DNA of 30,521 nucleotides, from the NCBI RefSeq assembly GCF_910585845.1, contig NZ_CAJUHF010000043.1:1-30521 (forward strand), read 5' to 3'. Numbering within the stretch: position 1 is the first letter of the stretch; each line of letters opens with the position of its first letter. The position numbers and the translations under genes were made by a program. The notes beneath the pieces are model-generated. The model ran no database searches. It saw only the letters and a program-made list of their open reading frames with translations, and was not told the DNA's origin. This document shows, in pieces, positions 22,290 to 30,240 of the stretch. This stretch comes from an uncultured Bacteroides sp. (GTDB taxonomy: Bacteria; Bacteroidota; Bacteroidia; Bacteroidales; Bacteroidaceae).

Positions 22290-24752
22290 TTAGCGCAACT
22301 TTGCACCCAGTTTTTCTTCCAGGTTCCTTACGAGTTTCGACATGATCTTGTCGATCATCTTGTCGTTCAGCGTCTGCGTCTCGTCCTGCAGCAGGAAGCT
22401 GACAGCGTACGACTTCTTTCCGGCTTCCAGATTCTTACCTTCATATACGTCGAAGAGTGAGACTTCTTTCAGCAACTTCTTCTCTGTGTTGTAGGCGATC
22501 TTCTCGATTTCCGCAAACTGTATCTTTTTGTCTATCAGCAAAGCAAGGTCACGTTTCACAGCCGGGAATTTGGATATTTCCGTATAGCCCACTTTTACGG
22601 AGCGGATGGCTTTCATCAACTCTTTCCAGTTCAGGTCGGCGTAGTACACTTCGCTGGTGATATCAAATGCTTTCAGGATTTTCTTGGCTACAATACCGAA
22701 CGTGGCAAGACGTTTTCCGCCTTTCGTCTGCACAGAGAGGGCAGTGGCGTAAATATCATTGGTCAGATTGCCTACCACCAGGTCTTTCATGTTCAATCCC
22801 AGACGGAGGAAGATATTCTCCACGTATGCTTTTAACTCATATACAGAGCTTGCTTCATCGGGATGTATCCATGAGTTGGATACTTTCTTACCTGTAACCC
22901 ATAATCCCAGGTGATAGTCCTCGGCGTATGCGGCCAATGTTTTCTCGGATGTCTTCTTCTCTTCGTTGAAATAGTAGCAATTTCCGAATTCAAAGAACTT
23001 CAGATCGGCGTTTTTCCGGTTTGTATTGTGGGAAATGCTTTCCAAGCCACCGAACAATAAAGTCTGGCGCATGGCATTCAGATCCGTACTCAACGGATTG
23101 AGCAGCATGACAAGATTTCCGGAAGGATAGGTCTCCATTCCGTCATAATAAGCGGCACGGGTCAATGAGTTGTTCAGGATTTCGTTGAAACCGCAACCTA
23201 CCAACTGCTCGGCTACCAGATTCTGCAATTTGTTTGATTTGTCATGTTCTCCTTTCGTCGTCAGGCTGGACTTCAAGGTCGTCGGGATTTCTACATTATT
23301 ATATCCGTAGATACGGAGGATATCCTCGATGACATCGCAATCGCGCTGCACGTCTACACGATAGGGCGGTACGGCAAGTGTCAAACCTTCTGCCGTTTCG
23401 TTGGTTATCTTCATTTCCAGACTGGAAACTATGCTTTTGATGGTTTCTGCCGGAATGACTTTGCCTATTAGTGAATTTACTTTCTCATACGCCAGTTCTA
23501 CGATGAAATCCTGTGCAGGAGCAGCGCACAAGTCCTTCACTTCGGAAGAGATGGTGCCGCCCGCCAGTTCTTTCACCATCAGGGCAGCCAGCTTTAAGCA
23601 GTAGATTGTATTGTTCGGGTCGATGCCTCTTTCAAAACGGAACGAAGCATCTGTGTTCAGTCCGTGACGACGGGCTGTTTTACGTACCCATGTAGGATGG
23701 AAGTAAGCGCTTTCCAAGAAAACGTTTTTAGTCGTTTCTGTTGAACCGGAATCCAGTCCGCCAAATACCCCGGCAATGCACATGGGTTTCTTTTTATTGC
23801 AGATCATCAGATCGCGGTCGGACAATTTACGTTCCGTTTCATCCAGTGTGACAAACGGGGTTCCTTCGGGCATGGTTTTCACAATCACTTCGTTACCCTC
23901 GATCTTGTCAGCGTCGAAGCAGTGCAACGGCTGGCCGAACGCGTGTACAATGTAATTCGTGATATCAACTACATTATTGATAGGACGCAGTCCGATGATG
24001 CGGAGCTTGTTCTGCAACCATTCCGGACTCTCTTTCACCGTTACACCTTTTACCGTCACACCTGCATAGCGCGGGCATGCTTCGCTGTTTTCTACCGTAA
24101 CATTGATATCCAAATCATGGTTATCTACGGCAAAATCATCTACTGAAGGCTTTTTCAGCGAGGTCGGCTTGTTGTTCTGAATCAGATAAGCATATAAGTC
24201 ACGCGCTACACCATAATGTGAACAAGCATCGGCACGATTCGGTGTAATGTCTACCTCAAGCACGTAGTCGCTTTTGACATTATAATAATCTTTGGCAAGA
24301 GTGCCCGGTACAGCATCTTCCGGCAATACAATAATACCTGCATGATCCTTGCCGATGCCTATTTCGTCTTCCGCACAGATCATTCCGTTTGACTCGACGC
24401 CACGGAGCTTTGATTTCTTGATGGTGAAACATTCATCCCCATCATAGAGTTTAGTTCCTAATGTGGCAACTACAACTTTCTGACCGGCGGCTACATTGGG
24501 CGCTCCACATACAATCTGCACGGGTTCTCCTTGTCCCAGATTCACAGTAGTCACATGCATGTGGTCCGAGTTTGGATGAGGAATACAGGTTAATACTTCA
24601 CCGATAACAAGACCTTCCAGTCCTCCTTTTATCGTCTGTACTTCTTCCACACTTCCCGTTTCCAAACCCACAGACGTCAGTGCAGCAGCAACTTCCATCG
24701 GTGTCAGATCGAAATCGACATACTCTTTCAGCCAATTATAAGAGATATTCAT
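22290..24752 (-). CDS. pheT: Phenylalanyl-tRNA synthetase beta subunit
   Basis: It forms the alpha2-beta2 enzyme charging tRNA(Phe). The layout is standard for bacteria: an N-terminal tRNA-binding OB-fold (about 40-150, containing PNSDHMHV), the B3/B4 editing region (about 200-400), a B5 domain, a catalytic-like core, and a C-terminal ferredoxin-fold anticodon-binding domain (about 725-820, starting FPAVKRDLAL). The 820-aa length is normal. pheS is not in this window, so the subunits are encoded apart here. A TAATTTTG box lies about 36 bp upstream of the ATG. Confidence 0.96.
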   Translation of the reverse strand: MNISYNWLKEYVDFDLTPMEVAAALTSVGLETGSVEEVQTIKGGLEGLVIGEVLTCIPHPNSDHMHVTTVNLGQGEPVQIVCGAPNVAAGQKVVVATLGTKLYDGDECFTIKKSKLRGVESNGMICAEDEIGIGKDHAGIIVLPEDAVPGTLAKDYYNVKSDYVLEVDITPNRADACSHYGVARDLYAYLIQNNKPTSLKKPSVDDFAVDNHDLDINVTVENSEACPRYAGVTVKGVTVKESPEWLQNKLRIIGLRPINNVVDITNYIVHAFGQPLHCFDADKIEGNEVIVKTMPEGTPFVTLDETERKLSDRDLMICNKKKPMCIAGVFGGLDSGSTETTKNVFLESAYFHPTWVRKTARRHGLNTDASFRFERGIDPNNTIYCLKLAALMVKELAGGTISSEVKDLCAAPAQDFIVELAYEKVNSLIGKVIPAETIKSIVSSLEMKITNETAEGLTLAVPPYRVDVQRDCDVIEDILRIYGYNNVEIPTTLKSSLTTKGEHDKSNKLQNLVAEQLVGCGFNEILNNSLTRAAYYDGMETYPSGNLVMLLNPLSTDLNAMRQTLLFGGLESISHNTNRKNADLKFFEFGNCYYFNEEKKTSEKTLAAYAEDYHLGLWVTGKKVSNSWIHPDEASSVYELKAYVENIFLRLGLNMKDLVVGNLTNDIYATALSVQTKGGKRLATFGIVAKKILKAFDITSEVYYADLNWKELMKAIRSVKVGYTEISKFPAVKRDLALLIDKKIQFAEIEKIAYNTEKKLLKEVSLFDVYEGKNLEAGKKSYAVSFLLQDETQTLNDKMIDKIMSKLVRNLEEKLGAKLR

Positions 24753-24787
24753 ATCATTATTTTTTTATTGTTTTCCAAAGTGACCCG

Positions 24788-24795
24788 CAAAATTA
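24788..24795 (-). promoter_or_regulatory. Putative -7 box for pheT
   Basis: TAATTTTG on the minus strand, the same octamer as at gltB and the thiE-like gene, is 36-43 bp upstream of the pheT ATG. It predicts a leader of about 30 nt. Confidence 0.5.
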
Positions 24796-24834
24796 CAAAG
24801 TTTTTTTGGATGACAGGGAATTATCTGATAAGAA

Positions 24835-24883
24835 AATAATAAAAAAAGAACCGAAACTACTTGATGAAAAGTAATTCCGGCTC
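24835..24883 (-). terminator. Rho-independent terminator of dnaB
   Basis: On the minus strand GAGCCGGAATTACTT, a short loop, then AAGTAGTTTCGGTTC pair with a few G-U wobbles, followed by a run of T. It lies about 40 bp past the dnaB stop. Confidence 0.85.
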
Positions 24884-24922
24884 TCTCTATGTTATAAAGA
24901 ACTTCTGCAAATATCTACAGGC

Positions 24923-26467
24923 TTAAAATGGTAGCGGTCCGTCCGATCCTCCAAACGGGTTGGCAGCCTGAGGAATAAAGTCAACAGGTGGGGGAACCGA
25001 ATCGCCTGTAGCCACATTCATTTTCGATCCTACCAGATTTCCGCCTCCATCCGGAAGTACCATGTCATCTTCCGGATTTTGGAAACGGGTGTATTGGCCG
25101 ATGAAGCGCAGGCGGACATCACCTACCGCACCATTACGATGTTTGGCTATAATGATTTCCGCCATACCGCGCAAATCCGTACCATCTTGTGAGGTATAAA
25201 TCTTATAATATTCGGGACGGTGGATGAAACAGACCATATCGGCATCCTGCTCGATGGCTCCCGATTCACGCAAGTCGCTCAACTGCGGGCGCTTTCCTTC
25301 TTCACCTTCCCGGTTTTCTACACCACGGTTCAACTGTGACAGGGCTATAATCGGAATATTCAGCTCTTTTGCCAATCCCTTCAGCGAACGGGAGATGGTA
25401 CTTACCTCTTCCTGACGGCTACCGAACGACATACCGCTCGCATTCATCAACTGAAGGTAGTCGATGATAATGATTTTCACTCCATGTTCGCGCACCAGGC
25501 GGCGTGCTTTTGTACGCAGTTCGAAGACCGATAGGGAAGGGGTGTCGTCTACATACAATGGAGCATCCAGCAGGTCGCGCAATTTGAAGTCCAATTGCTG
25601 CCATTCATAGTCGGCCAGCTGTCCACTCTTGATCTTTTCACTTGGAATCTCGCACACATTGGAAATCAAACGGTTCACCAACTGTACGTTACTCATTTCA
25701 AGCGAAAACACAGCTACTGGATTATGGAAATTCACAGCTATATTCTTTGCCATGGAGAGCACAAAAGCCGTTTTTCCCATAGCCGGACGTGCAGCAATGA
25801 TGATCAGATCGGAATTTTGCCATCCTGAAGTCATTTTGTCGAGTTTGGTAAACCCGCTTTCCAGACCACTCAAACCATCTGTACGTGCAGCGGCTTTCTG
25901 AATCGCTTGATAAGCCTCTGCAATTACAGGATTGATTTGCGTATAATCCTTCTTCATATTCTGCTGTGAGATCTCAAACAGTTTGCCTTCGGCTTCCTGC
26001 ATCAAGTCGTCCACGTCCAGCGTTTCGTCAAAGGCTTTGCTCTGTATATTGCTGGTAAAGGTGATCAATTCGCGTGCCAATGCCTTTTGTGCGATGATGC
26101 GGGCATGATATTCGATGTGTGCCGAAGAAGCTACCTTGCTGCTTAGCTGGGTGATATAGAAGGGACCGCCCACTTCTTCCAGATTTCCGCGTCTGGCAAG
26201 TTGCTCTTTTACGGTCAGAATATCCACAGGCTTTTGGTTTATAGCCAGGTCGGTAATAGCGGAATATATCAATTGATGCCGGTGTTCGTAGAAAGATTCC
26301 GGACGCAGGATTTCACTTACCAACGAATAGGCATCTTTCTCTATCATTAATGCTCCCAACACAGCTTCTTCCAACTCAGGCGCTTGCGGCTGGATGCGTC
26401 CATAGTCGGTTATCGGTTGCACTTTGGCCTTGGAATTATTTCTGGGAGCTCTCTTCTGTTCTGCCAT
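24923..26467 (-). CDS. dnaB: Replicative DNA helicase DnaB
   Basis: This is the hexameric 5'-3' helicase of the replication fork. The N-terminal primase-interacting domain (about 25-130) opens with PQAPELEEAVLGALM. The RecA-like motor has Walker A ARPAMGKT at 226-233, Walker B in IIIIDYLQLM near 330, and later HRPEYYKI and IIAKHRNGAVGD. At 514 aa it is slightly longer than E. coli DnaB (471) because of N- and C-terminal tails. The tail is Pro/Gly-rich and ends DGPLPF, like the tip of an SSB tail. It appears monocistronic, with its own -7 box (26539-26546) and terminator. Confidence 0.96.
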   Translation of the reverse strand: MAEQKRAPRNNSKAKVQPITDYGRIQPQAPELEEAVLGALMIEKDAYSLVSEILRPESFYEHRHQLIYSAITDLAINQKPVDILTVKEQLARRGNLEEVGGPFYITQLSSKVASSAHIEYHARIIAQKALARELITFTSNIQSKAFDETLDVDDLMQEAEGKLFEISQQNMKKDYTQINPVIAEAYQAIQKAAARTDGLSGLESGFTKLDKMTSGWQNSDLIIIAARPAMGKTAFVLSMAKNIAVNFHNPVAVFSLEMSNVQLVNRLISNVCEIPSEKIKSGQLADYEWQQLDFKLRDLLDAPLYVDDTPSLSVFELRTKARRLVREHGVKIIIIDYLQLMNASGMSFGSRQEEVSTISRSLKGLAKELNIPIIALSQLNRGVENREGEEGKRPQLSDLRESGAIEQDADMVCFIHRPEYYKIYTSQDGTDLRGMAEIIIAKHRNGAVGDVRLRFIGQYTRFQNPEDDMVLPDGGGNLVGSKMNVATGDSVPPPVDFIPQAANPFGGSDGPLPF

Positions 26468-26538
26468 ATCTTGAATACTACAAATTTATAAACTATGTAA
26501 TTCCCTTCCCACTGACGTTTTTCAGAGAAAAAGGAGGG

Positions 26539-26546
26539 CAAAGATA
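26539..26546 (-). promoter_or_regulatory. Putative -7 box for dnaB
   Basis: TATCTTTG on the minus strand fits TAnnTTTG, 72-79 bp before the dnaB ATG. The identical octamer precedes the HU-like gene at 29989-29996. Confidence 0.5.
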
Positions 26547-26583
26547 ATGCTTATTACTCGAAAATGCCGCTATTCGACCAAAC

Positions 26584-26600
26584 AAAAAAGCGGTTTCCGC
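26584..26600 (-). terminator. Rho-independent terminator of the DUF262 gene
   Basis: On the minus strand GCGG-AAA-CCGC is followed by six T. It is short but GC-rich and lies about 135 bp after the DUF262 stop, ahead of the dnaB promoter. The 130 bp between it and the stop shows nothing else. Confidence 0.7.
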
Positions 26601-26733
26601 CATGGTTTTTATTTGTTCACTTTGCGCAAGATTTTATAAATCTAGCCATGAACTCTTTGTATTTATCCAAAGTCTGTCTTTCCGCGTGTATTTAGAAAGA
26701 CTTGATAGTGAAGTTCGCGGATTATTACGTCTC

Positions 26734-28671
26734 CTACAAAGGTTTATTATATTCCATTTCCAATAGACGTTTTATTCGTGATTCTATACCGCCTTTATTC
26801 CTTTTGAATACGGTCATTAATTCATTTATACTTTTACCTTCTCTATAAAGTCTCAGTAGAAGCTCTTCGTCCGTTTTAGTCCATTTCTCGTAAGCATTAC
26901 CATACTTTTCTTTTTGAATTTGCATATAATTTTTGGTAATCTTACTGTTTTCTATTATTGAATCCGAATATGTTGTTTCGGAATTATCATTTCTAATTCC
27001 GAATATTTCCATAATATCGCTTATTACATTTTGCTGATTCTCTTCAACTGTAACAGGAGTCCATTTCGATGGATATCTATTATATATCCTTTGTGTATAA
27101 GCAAAGGAACCGATACTCTTTTCAAAATATCTTTTTAATTTCTCCTGATAATCAAGGTTGCCTAATGATGCGTTTTTTCTACGACCGATCAGACAGAGAT
27201 TGCCTATTCGATGTGTATAATAATTCCTTTGTGACTCATCAAAATCCTTGATCCACCCACTGTTTGATTTTGGATTTTGTGGCAATATGTGTTCTATGGA
27301 GATAGTGCCGAATTCTTTCCATTCCGATTTATCTTTATATTTGTACTCCAGCATCATCAGCAGGGCATATGTATATCTTCGTCCATACACTTCGGATTTG
27401 ACATTTTCCATAAAGATGTTTTCATCGAAAGAATAATACTCTTTTGCATCTATTACTGTATGATAATCAGAAGACTCATCTATAAGAACTATGATGTTGT
27501 CAAGGTTATCGATACGATGAGATGGTACTTTGCCACATACAGCATCCGCAATATTTTTACATGCAACTTTATGTGTGAATCTTAAAAGTCCATTACTTCC
27601 ATATTTTCGTCCATATGACAGCACTACTGGTATCCAATCTGTTGAAGGCATACAATTCAATAGTATGCGAATTAATGTGCAATATTCAGAATCATCGTTG
27701 TCGTTTAGGTTTATAAGTCGGTTGTAATCTTCGTATGCCTTAAATATATAGTCGAAGAATTCCTTGCCTTGTTTTATTAATCCGGTTTTGAATATATGTT
27801 TGTCATATTCATCAAGCAGGTTCATCTTCTGACGTCTTTTCAAAAGCATAGTTCTAACATATGCAAGAAAGCGATCGAAATCATTTCCAAGGTCTTCTTG
27901 CATGTTCTCCCATTCACGGGCATAGTTGTTCATGTCTTTGTCATCATCGATCTTTTCAAGATTGGATGATTTCAGAATGTCGGCATTACTCAATTTTTGA
28001 CCACGGTCGTTCATTACGGAGAATAGTCTGAAAGCATCTTCCAATGAATCCGCAGAAATGTATATCATCACGACATTGTTAAGGATGAATCCCAAAAATG
28101 CATCTAAATCTATATCAGAATGTTCTGTGAAATAGTCCTTGTAGCACATAATGGCATTGCACATTCTCTGAATAGACATGCTCATTTTCTTGTCGTTGGC
28201 TTTTTGCTCTATTTCAAGCCAATGTTTCTCTATGCTTCCTGAATTCATCAGATATTCCTCAATGAACTTTTTTACATTTCCTCTGATTTCGTATGACAGA
28301 CGAATTCTTTCTTCTATATGTCTGATCTTATTTGCTTTCTGAAAAATCAGGTTTTCACAATTCTTCTTGACATCCTTCGAAGATCTATCAAAATCTCTCA
28401 GGAATGCAAAAAGTAAGAAGAGAGTAGTAATACGTTGTTGACCATCAAGCAAGTCATTATTATTGTCTTTGTTTTGAATGATATAAGAACCAAGAAAATA
28501 TTCTTCGTGAGCATATTCTATATAGTTTGCCGTAAAGTCTTCCAGCATATCATATATATTGTCGCTGTCCCATACGTAATGTCTTTGATACGATGGAATG
28601 GTAAACCACTCATCGAATACTTGGGCAATATTTTGTTTGCCAAATCCTATTCCTTTAAAATCAGATTTCAT
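26734..28671 (-). CDS. DUF262/DUF1524 (GmrSD/SspE-like) nuclease with C-terminal HTH
   Basis: Probably a defence protein of the GmrSD/SspE/BrxU superfamily, which senses modified DNA and cleaves it with NTP help. The N-terminal DUF262 NTPase part has YQRHYVW (28-34) and DGQQR (76-80). The C-terminal DUF1524 HNH-type part has IEHILPQ (catalytic-region H461), then GNL (490-492) and KNASLGN (499-505). An extra tail (about 590-645, WTKTDEELLLRLYREGKS) looks like a Myb/SANT or helix-turn-helix DNA-binding domain and is not a standard part of GmrSD. At 645 aa it is one fused chain. Base composition is visibly more AT-rich than dnaB. No partner gene is adjacent, and the modified-base target is unknown. 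Confidence 0.85.
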   Translation of the reverse strand: MKSDFKGIGFGKQNIAQVFDEWFTIPSYQRHYVWDSDNIYDMLEDFTANYIEYAHEEYFLGSYIIQNKDNNNDLLDGQQRITTLFLLFAFLRDFDRSSKDVKKNCENLIFQKANKIRHIEERIRLSYEIRGNVKKFIEEYLMNSGSIEKHWLEIEQKANDKKMSMSIQRMCNAIMCYKDYFTEHSDIDLDAFLGFILNNVVMIYISADSLEDAFRLFSVMNDRGQKLSNADILKSSNLEKIDDDKDMNNYAREWENMQEDLGNDFDRFLAYVRTMLLKRRQKMNLLDEYDKHIFKTGLIKQGKEFFDYIFKAYEDYNRLINLNDNDDSEYCTLIRILLNCMPSTDWIPVVLSYGRKYGSNGLLRFTHKVACKNIADAVCGKVPSHRIDNLDNIIVLIDESSDYHTVIDAKEYYSFDENIFMENVKSEVYGRRYTYALLMMLEYKYKDKSEWKEFGTISIEHILPQNPKSNSGWIKDFDESQRNYYTHRIGNLCLIGRRKNASLGNLDYQEKLKRYFEKSIGSFAYTQRIYNRYPSKWTPVTVEENQQNVISDIMEIFGIRNDNSETTYSDSIIENSKITKNYMQIQKEKYGNAYEKWTKTDEELLLRLYREGKSINELMTVFKRNKGGIESRIKRLLEMEYNKPL

Positions 28672-28738
28672 ATTGAAAGTTTATTTATTAAAAATAACGG
28701 CAGGTATCGCGTCATAACGGTGTACTATCGGTATGACT

Positions 28739-29347
28739 TTAATCAGCCATCTTTTTCAGCTTCTTGAAGTGGCGAATGATATTCATATAGTCATGATCTG
28801 TGCAGATATTGAATTTATTCCATAAGTCACCCATGACTACAGCGCCTCCAAAACCGAAATCTTTTATTTCCAGAATGTTGTCGGGGGTGATTCCTCCTAA
28901 AGCCATGACTTTCGTATCGACAATTTTCTCTTTTCCTGCCTTGCGTAAATCTTCAGGAGTGTAGGGAGAAAGGATATCTTGTTTGGTGATGCAGTCATAT
29001 ACAGGACTCATAAAAACGTAGTCGTAGAAGTGTTTTTTGTTTTTTACTTCCTCTATGGAGTGGCATGTGCAACTGATATGGCCTGCATAATCGTGTGGTT
29101 CGTGAGGATTGCGTTTGTTCAAATGAATGCCCATAAGGTTGAATTCCTCTTTCAGATAGAAATGTTCGTGGGTAACGATACGTTTGTGATATTTTTCGGG
29201 AATCAGCGTTAATAACCTTTCGGAATACATGGCCGGTGTTTCCGGTTTTCTTAAGTGCAGAATATCCAATCCTTCTTCGAAAAGCATTGTGATGATTTTG
29301 TCTTCTTCCACAAAAAATATGGGGGATGTTACGACTATGAGCTTCAT
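28739..29347 (-). CDS. Thiamine-phosphate synthase (ThiE/TenI) family protein
   Basis: A TIM-barrel protein of the ThiE/TenI family; ThiE joins HMP-PP and thiazole phosphate to give thiamine phosphate. With the chosen ATG (MKLIVV) it is 202 aa. An upstream in-frame TTG is rejected because it overlaps the promoter box. Family landmarks are present but altered: HLRKP (31-35) for QLRxK, VTHEHF (58-63) where ThiE has VND, SCTCHS for the StHs motif, MSPVYDCITK (113-122) for GPvfpTxTK, and MALGGI (148-153). No other thi gene is near. It could be a real second ThiE, a TenI-like protein, or a drifted paralogue, so no symbol is given. The DUF262 gene follows after 67 bp. Confidence 0.75.
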   Translation of the reverse strand: MKLIVVTSPIFFVEEDKIITMLFEEGLDILHLRKPETPAMYSERLLTLIPEKYHKRIVTHEHFYLKEEFNLMGIHLNKRNPHEPHDYAGHISCTCHSIEEVKNKKHFYDYVFMSPVYDCITKQDILSPYTPEDLRKAGKEKIVDTKVMALGGITPDNILEIKDFGFGGAVVMGDLWNKFNICTDHDYMNIIRHFKKLKKMAD

Positions 29348-29374
29348 TTTCTTAGTTATACGATTAATAATGAG

Positions 29375-29382
29375 CAAAATTA
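29375..29382 (-). promoter_or_regulatory. Putative -7 box for the ThiE-like gene
   Basis: TAATTTTG on the minus strand lies 28-35 bp upstream of the chosen ATG (29347). It overlaps the alternative TTG start, which is the main reason to prefer the ATG. Confidence 0.5.
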
Positions 29383-29415
29383 ACGATAAATGCTTCTTGA
29401 TGGAAAGGTTTTCCT

Positions 29416-29886
29416 TTAAAATATGTTATCTTGGGGGTGCGGTAGGAAAAAGCCGCGAAAATAGGGACAGTCTTCATTTCCAGAGCCACTTTCACTGCCG
29501 GAGCCTCCTTCACTTCCGGAACTGCTACTGCTATCGGCCGTCACCAGTTCGAACTCGATGTTGTTCGGAGCGCCCTTGGTGGTGGCGTTGGTGTCGTTCA
29601 CTAACCGGAGTGAGCTGTCTGCCATGAAGCGGGTGTTGACGCGCCGGATGCTCTTCACCGTGTTGCCGTCCGTCAGGATTTGTCGAATACTTCGGATGAG
29701 TCCTCGTGCCACGTGCAGCACGTCTTCGGCTGACATACCGCCCAAGGCTTCGATGTCGGTGGCGATTCGTTCCAAATCGTAGGTCTTGGCATCTTTGGGT
29801 TTGCGTACCAAGGTGTAGATCAGCGGGGAGTTCTTGGCCCCGATTTTCTTGCGGCGCTGTATGCGCATTGCTAAAGCTTTTGCCAT
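29416..29886 (-). CDS. HU-like DNA-binding protein with Ser/Gly-acidic tail
   Basis: It resembles the HU/IHF-related proteins common in Bacteroidales accessory regions and presumably binds and bends DNA. The chosen start MAKALAMRIQRRKK gives 156 aa; further upstream in-frame codons lack family character. Residues 1-35 are strongly basic, about 36-75 form the helical dimerisation-like part (LERIATDIEALGGMSAEDV), and about 76-115 the presumed beta-arm region, without the usual GLGTF-type motif. Residues about 118-138 are a Ser/Gly/Glu low-complexity tail. A TATCTTTG box is about 103 bp upstream, and a 10-bp-phased array sits above it. In many Bacteroides an amidase gene follows such genes; here it does not. 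Confidence 0.7.
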   Translation of the reverse strand: MAKALAMRIQRRKKIGAKNSPLIYTLVRKPKDAKTYDLERIATDIEALGGMSAEDVLHVARGLIRSIRQILTDGNTVKSIRRVNTRFMADSSLRLVNDTNATTKGAPNNIEFELVTADSSSSSGSEGGSGSESGSGNEDCPYFRGFFLPHPQDNIF

Positions 29887-29988
29887 AATCGTGTAATTTT
29901 CTGTTTGTTGTTGGAATCGGTTCGGTGTTCCTCCCGTGCAGGCTTCGGAAACCGGGTCCGCGGTACCTCTTTTCCTTGCTTGCTGACG

Positions 29989-29996
29989 CAAAGATA
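29989..29996 (-). promoter_or_regulatory. Putative -7 box for the HU-like gene
   Basis: TATCTTTG on the minus strand matches TAnnTTTG and is identical to the dnaB box. The leader would be about 95 nt. The decamer array begins about 15 bp upstream of it, covering the -33 region and beyond. Confidence 0.5.
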
Positions 29997-30010
29997 CGAC
30001 ATGTGAAATT

Positions 30011-30070
30011 GGGGAAATCAGGTTTTGTCAGTTTCTGTCAGGTTTTGTCAGGATATGACAGGTTTCGTCA
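30011..30070 (-). repeat. 10-bp-phased tandem array upstream of the HU-like gene
   Basis: On the plus strand successive decamers end in TCA at exactly 10-bp steps: GGGGAAATCA, GGTTTTGTCA, GTTTCTGTCA, GGTTTTGTCA, GGATATGACA, GGTTTCGTCA. On the coding strand each reads TGACAAAACC or a variant. The two following decamers (30071-30090) are degenerate. All copies lie on one face of the helix, immediately above the putative promoter. Confidence 0.85.
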
Positions 30071-30091
30071 GTTTTCGTGTGGTTTTTCATT

Positions 30092-30129
30092 TTGACTATA
30101 AGTTGCTGGCTTGACTATAAATTGCCGGA
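30092..30129. repeat. 19-bp tandem duplication
   Basis: TTGACTATAAGTTGCTGGC (30092-30110) is followed directly by TTGACTATAAATTGCCGGA (30111-30129), 15 of 19 identical. It lies just beyond the decamer array. Its role is unknown; a binding-site pair is possible. Confidence 0.75.
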
Positions 30130-30155
30130 TTTCCTCGGGCTTTGTGTCCGATTCT

Positions 30156-30204
30156 CCTGGGGTTTTCCGGACAAATGCGGGGCAACGTTCCAGCAAACCC
30201 CAGG
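30156..30204. repeat. Perfect 10-bp inverted repeat
   Basis: CCTGGGGTTT (30156-30165) and AAACCCCAGG (30195-30204) are exact complements with 29 bp between them; TGTCCG (30145) and CGGACA (30168) form a nested smaller pair. It is GC-rich and falls between the edge reading frame and the repeat arrays, so it might terminate that frame's transcript, though no T-run follows. Confidence 0.5.
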
Positions 30205-30240
30205 GGTTGCGGCAGCAAATGCGGCGGCTTTTTACCCGTA

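Noticed and set aside
28715..28741. Imperfect inverted repeat at the end of the ThiE-like gene as a terminator
   Set aside because: Only 8 of 11 positions pair, it overlaps the coding end, and the following T-run is not adjacent to the stem.
29348..29377. Upstream TTG start for the ThiE-like gene adding ten residues
   Set aside because: It overlaps the putative -7 box, and the extra residues lie outside the family's N-terminal strand.
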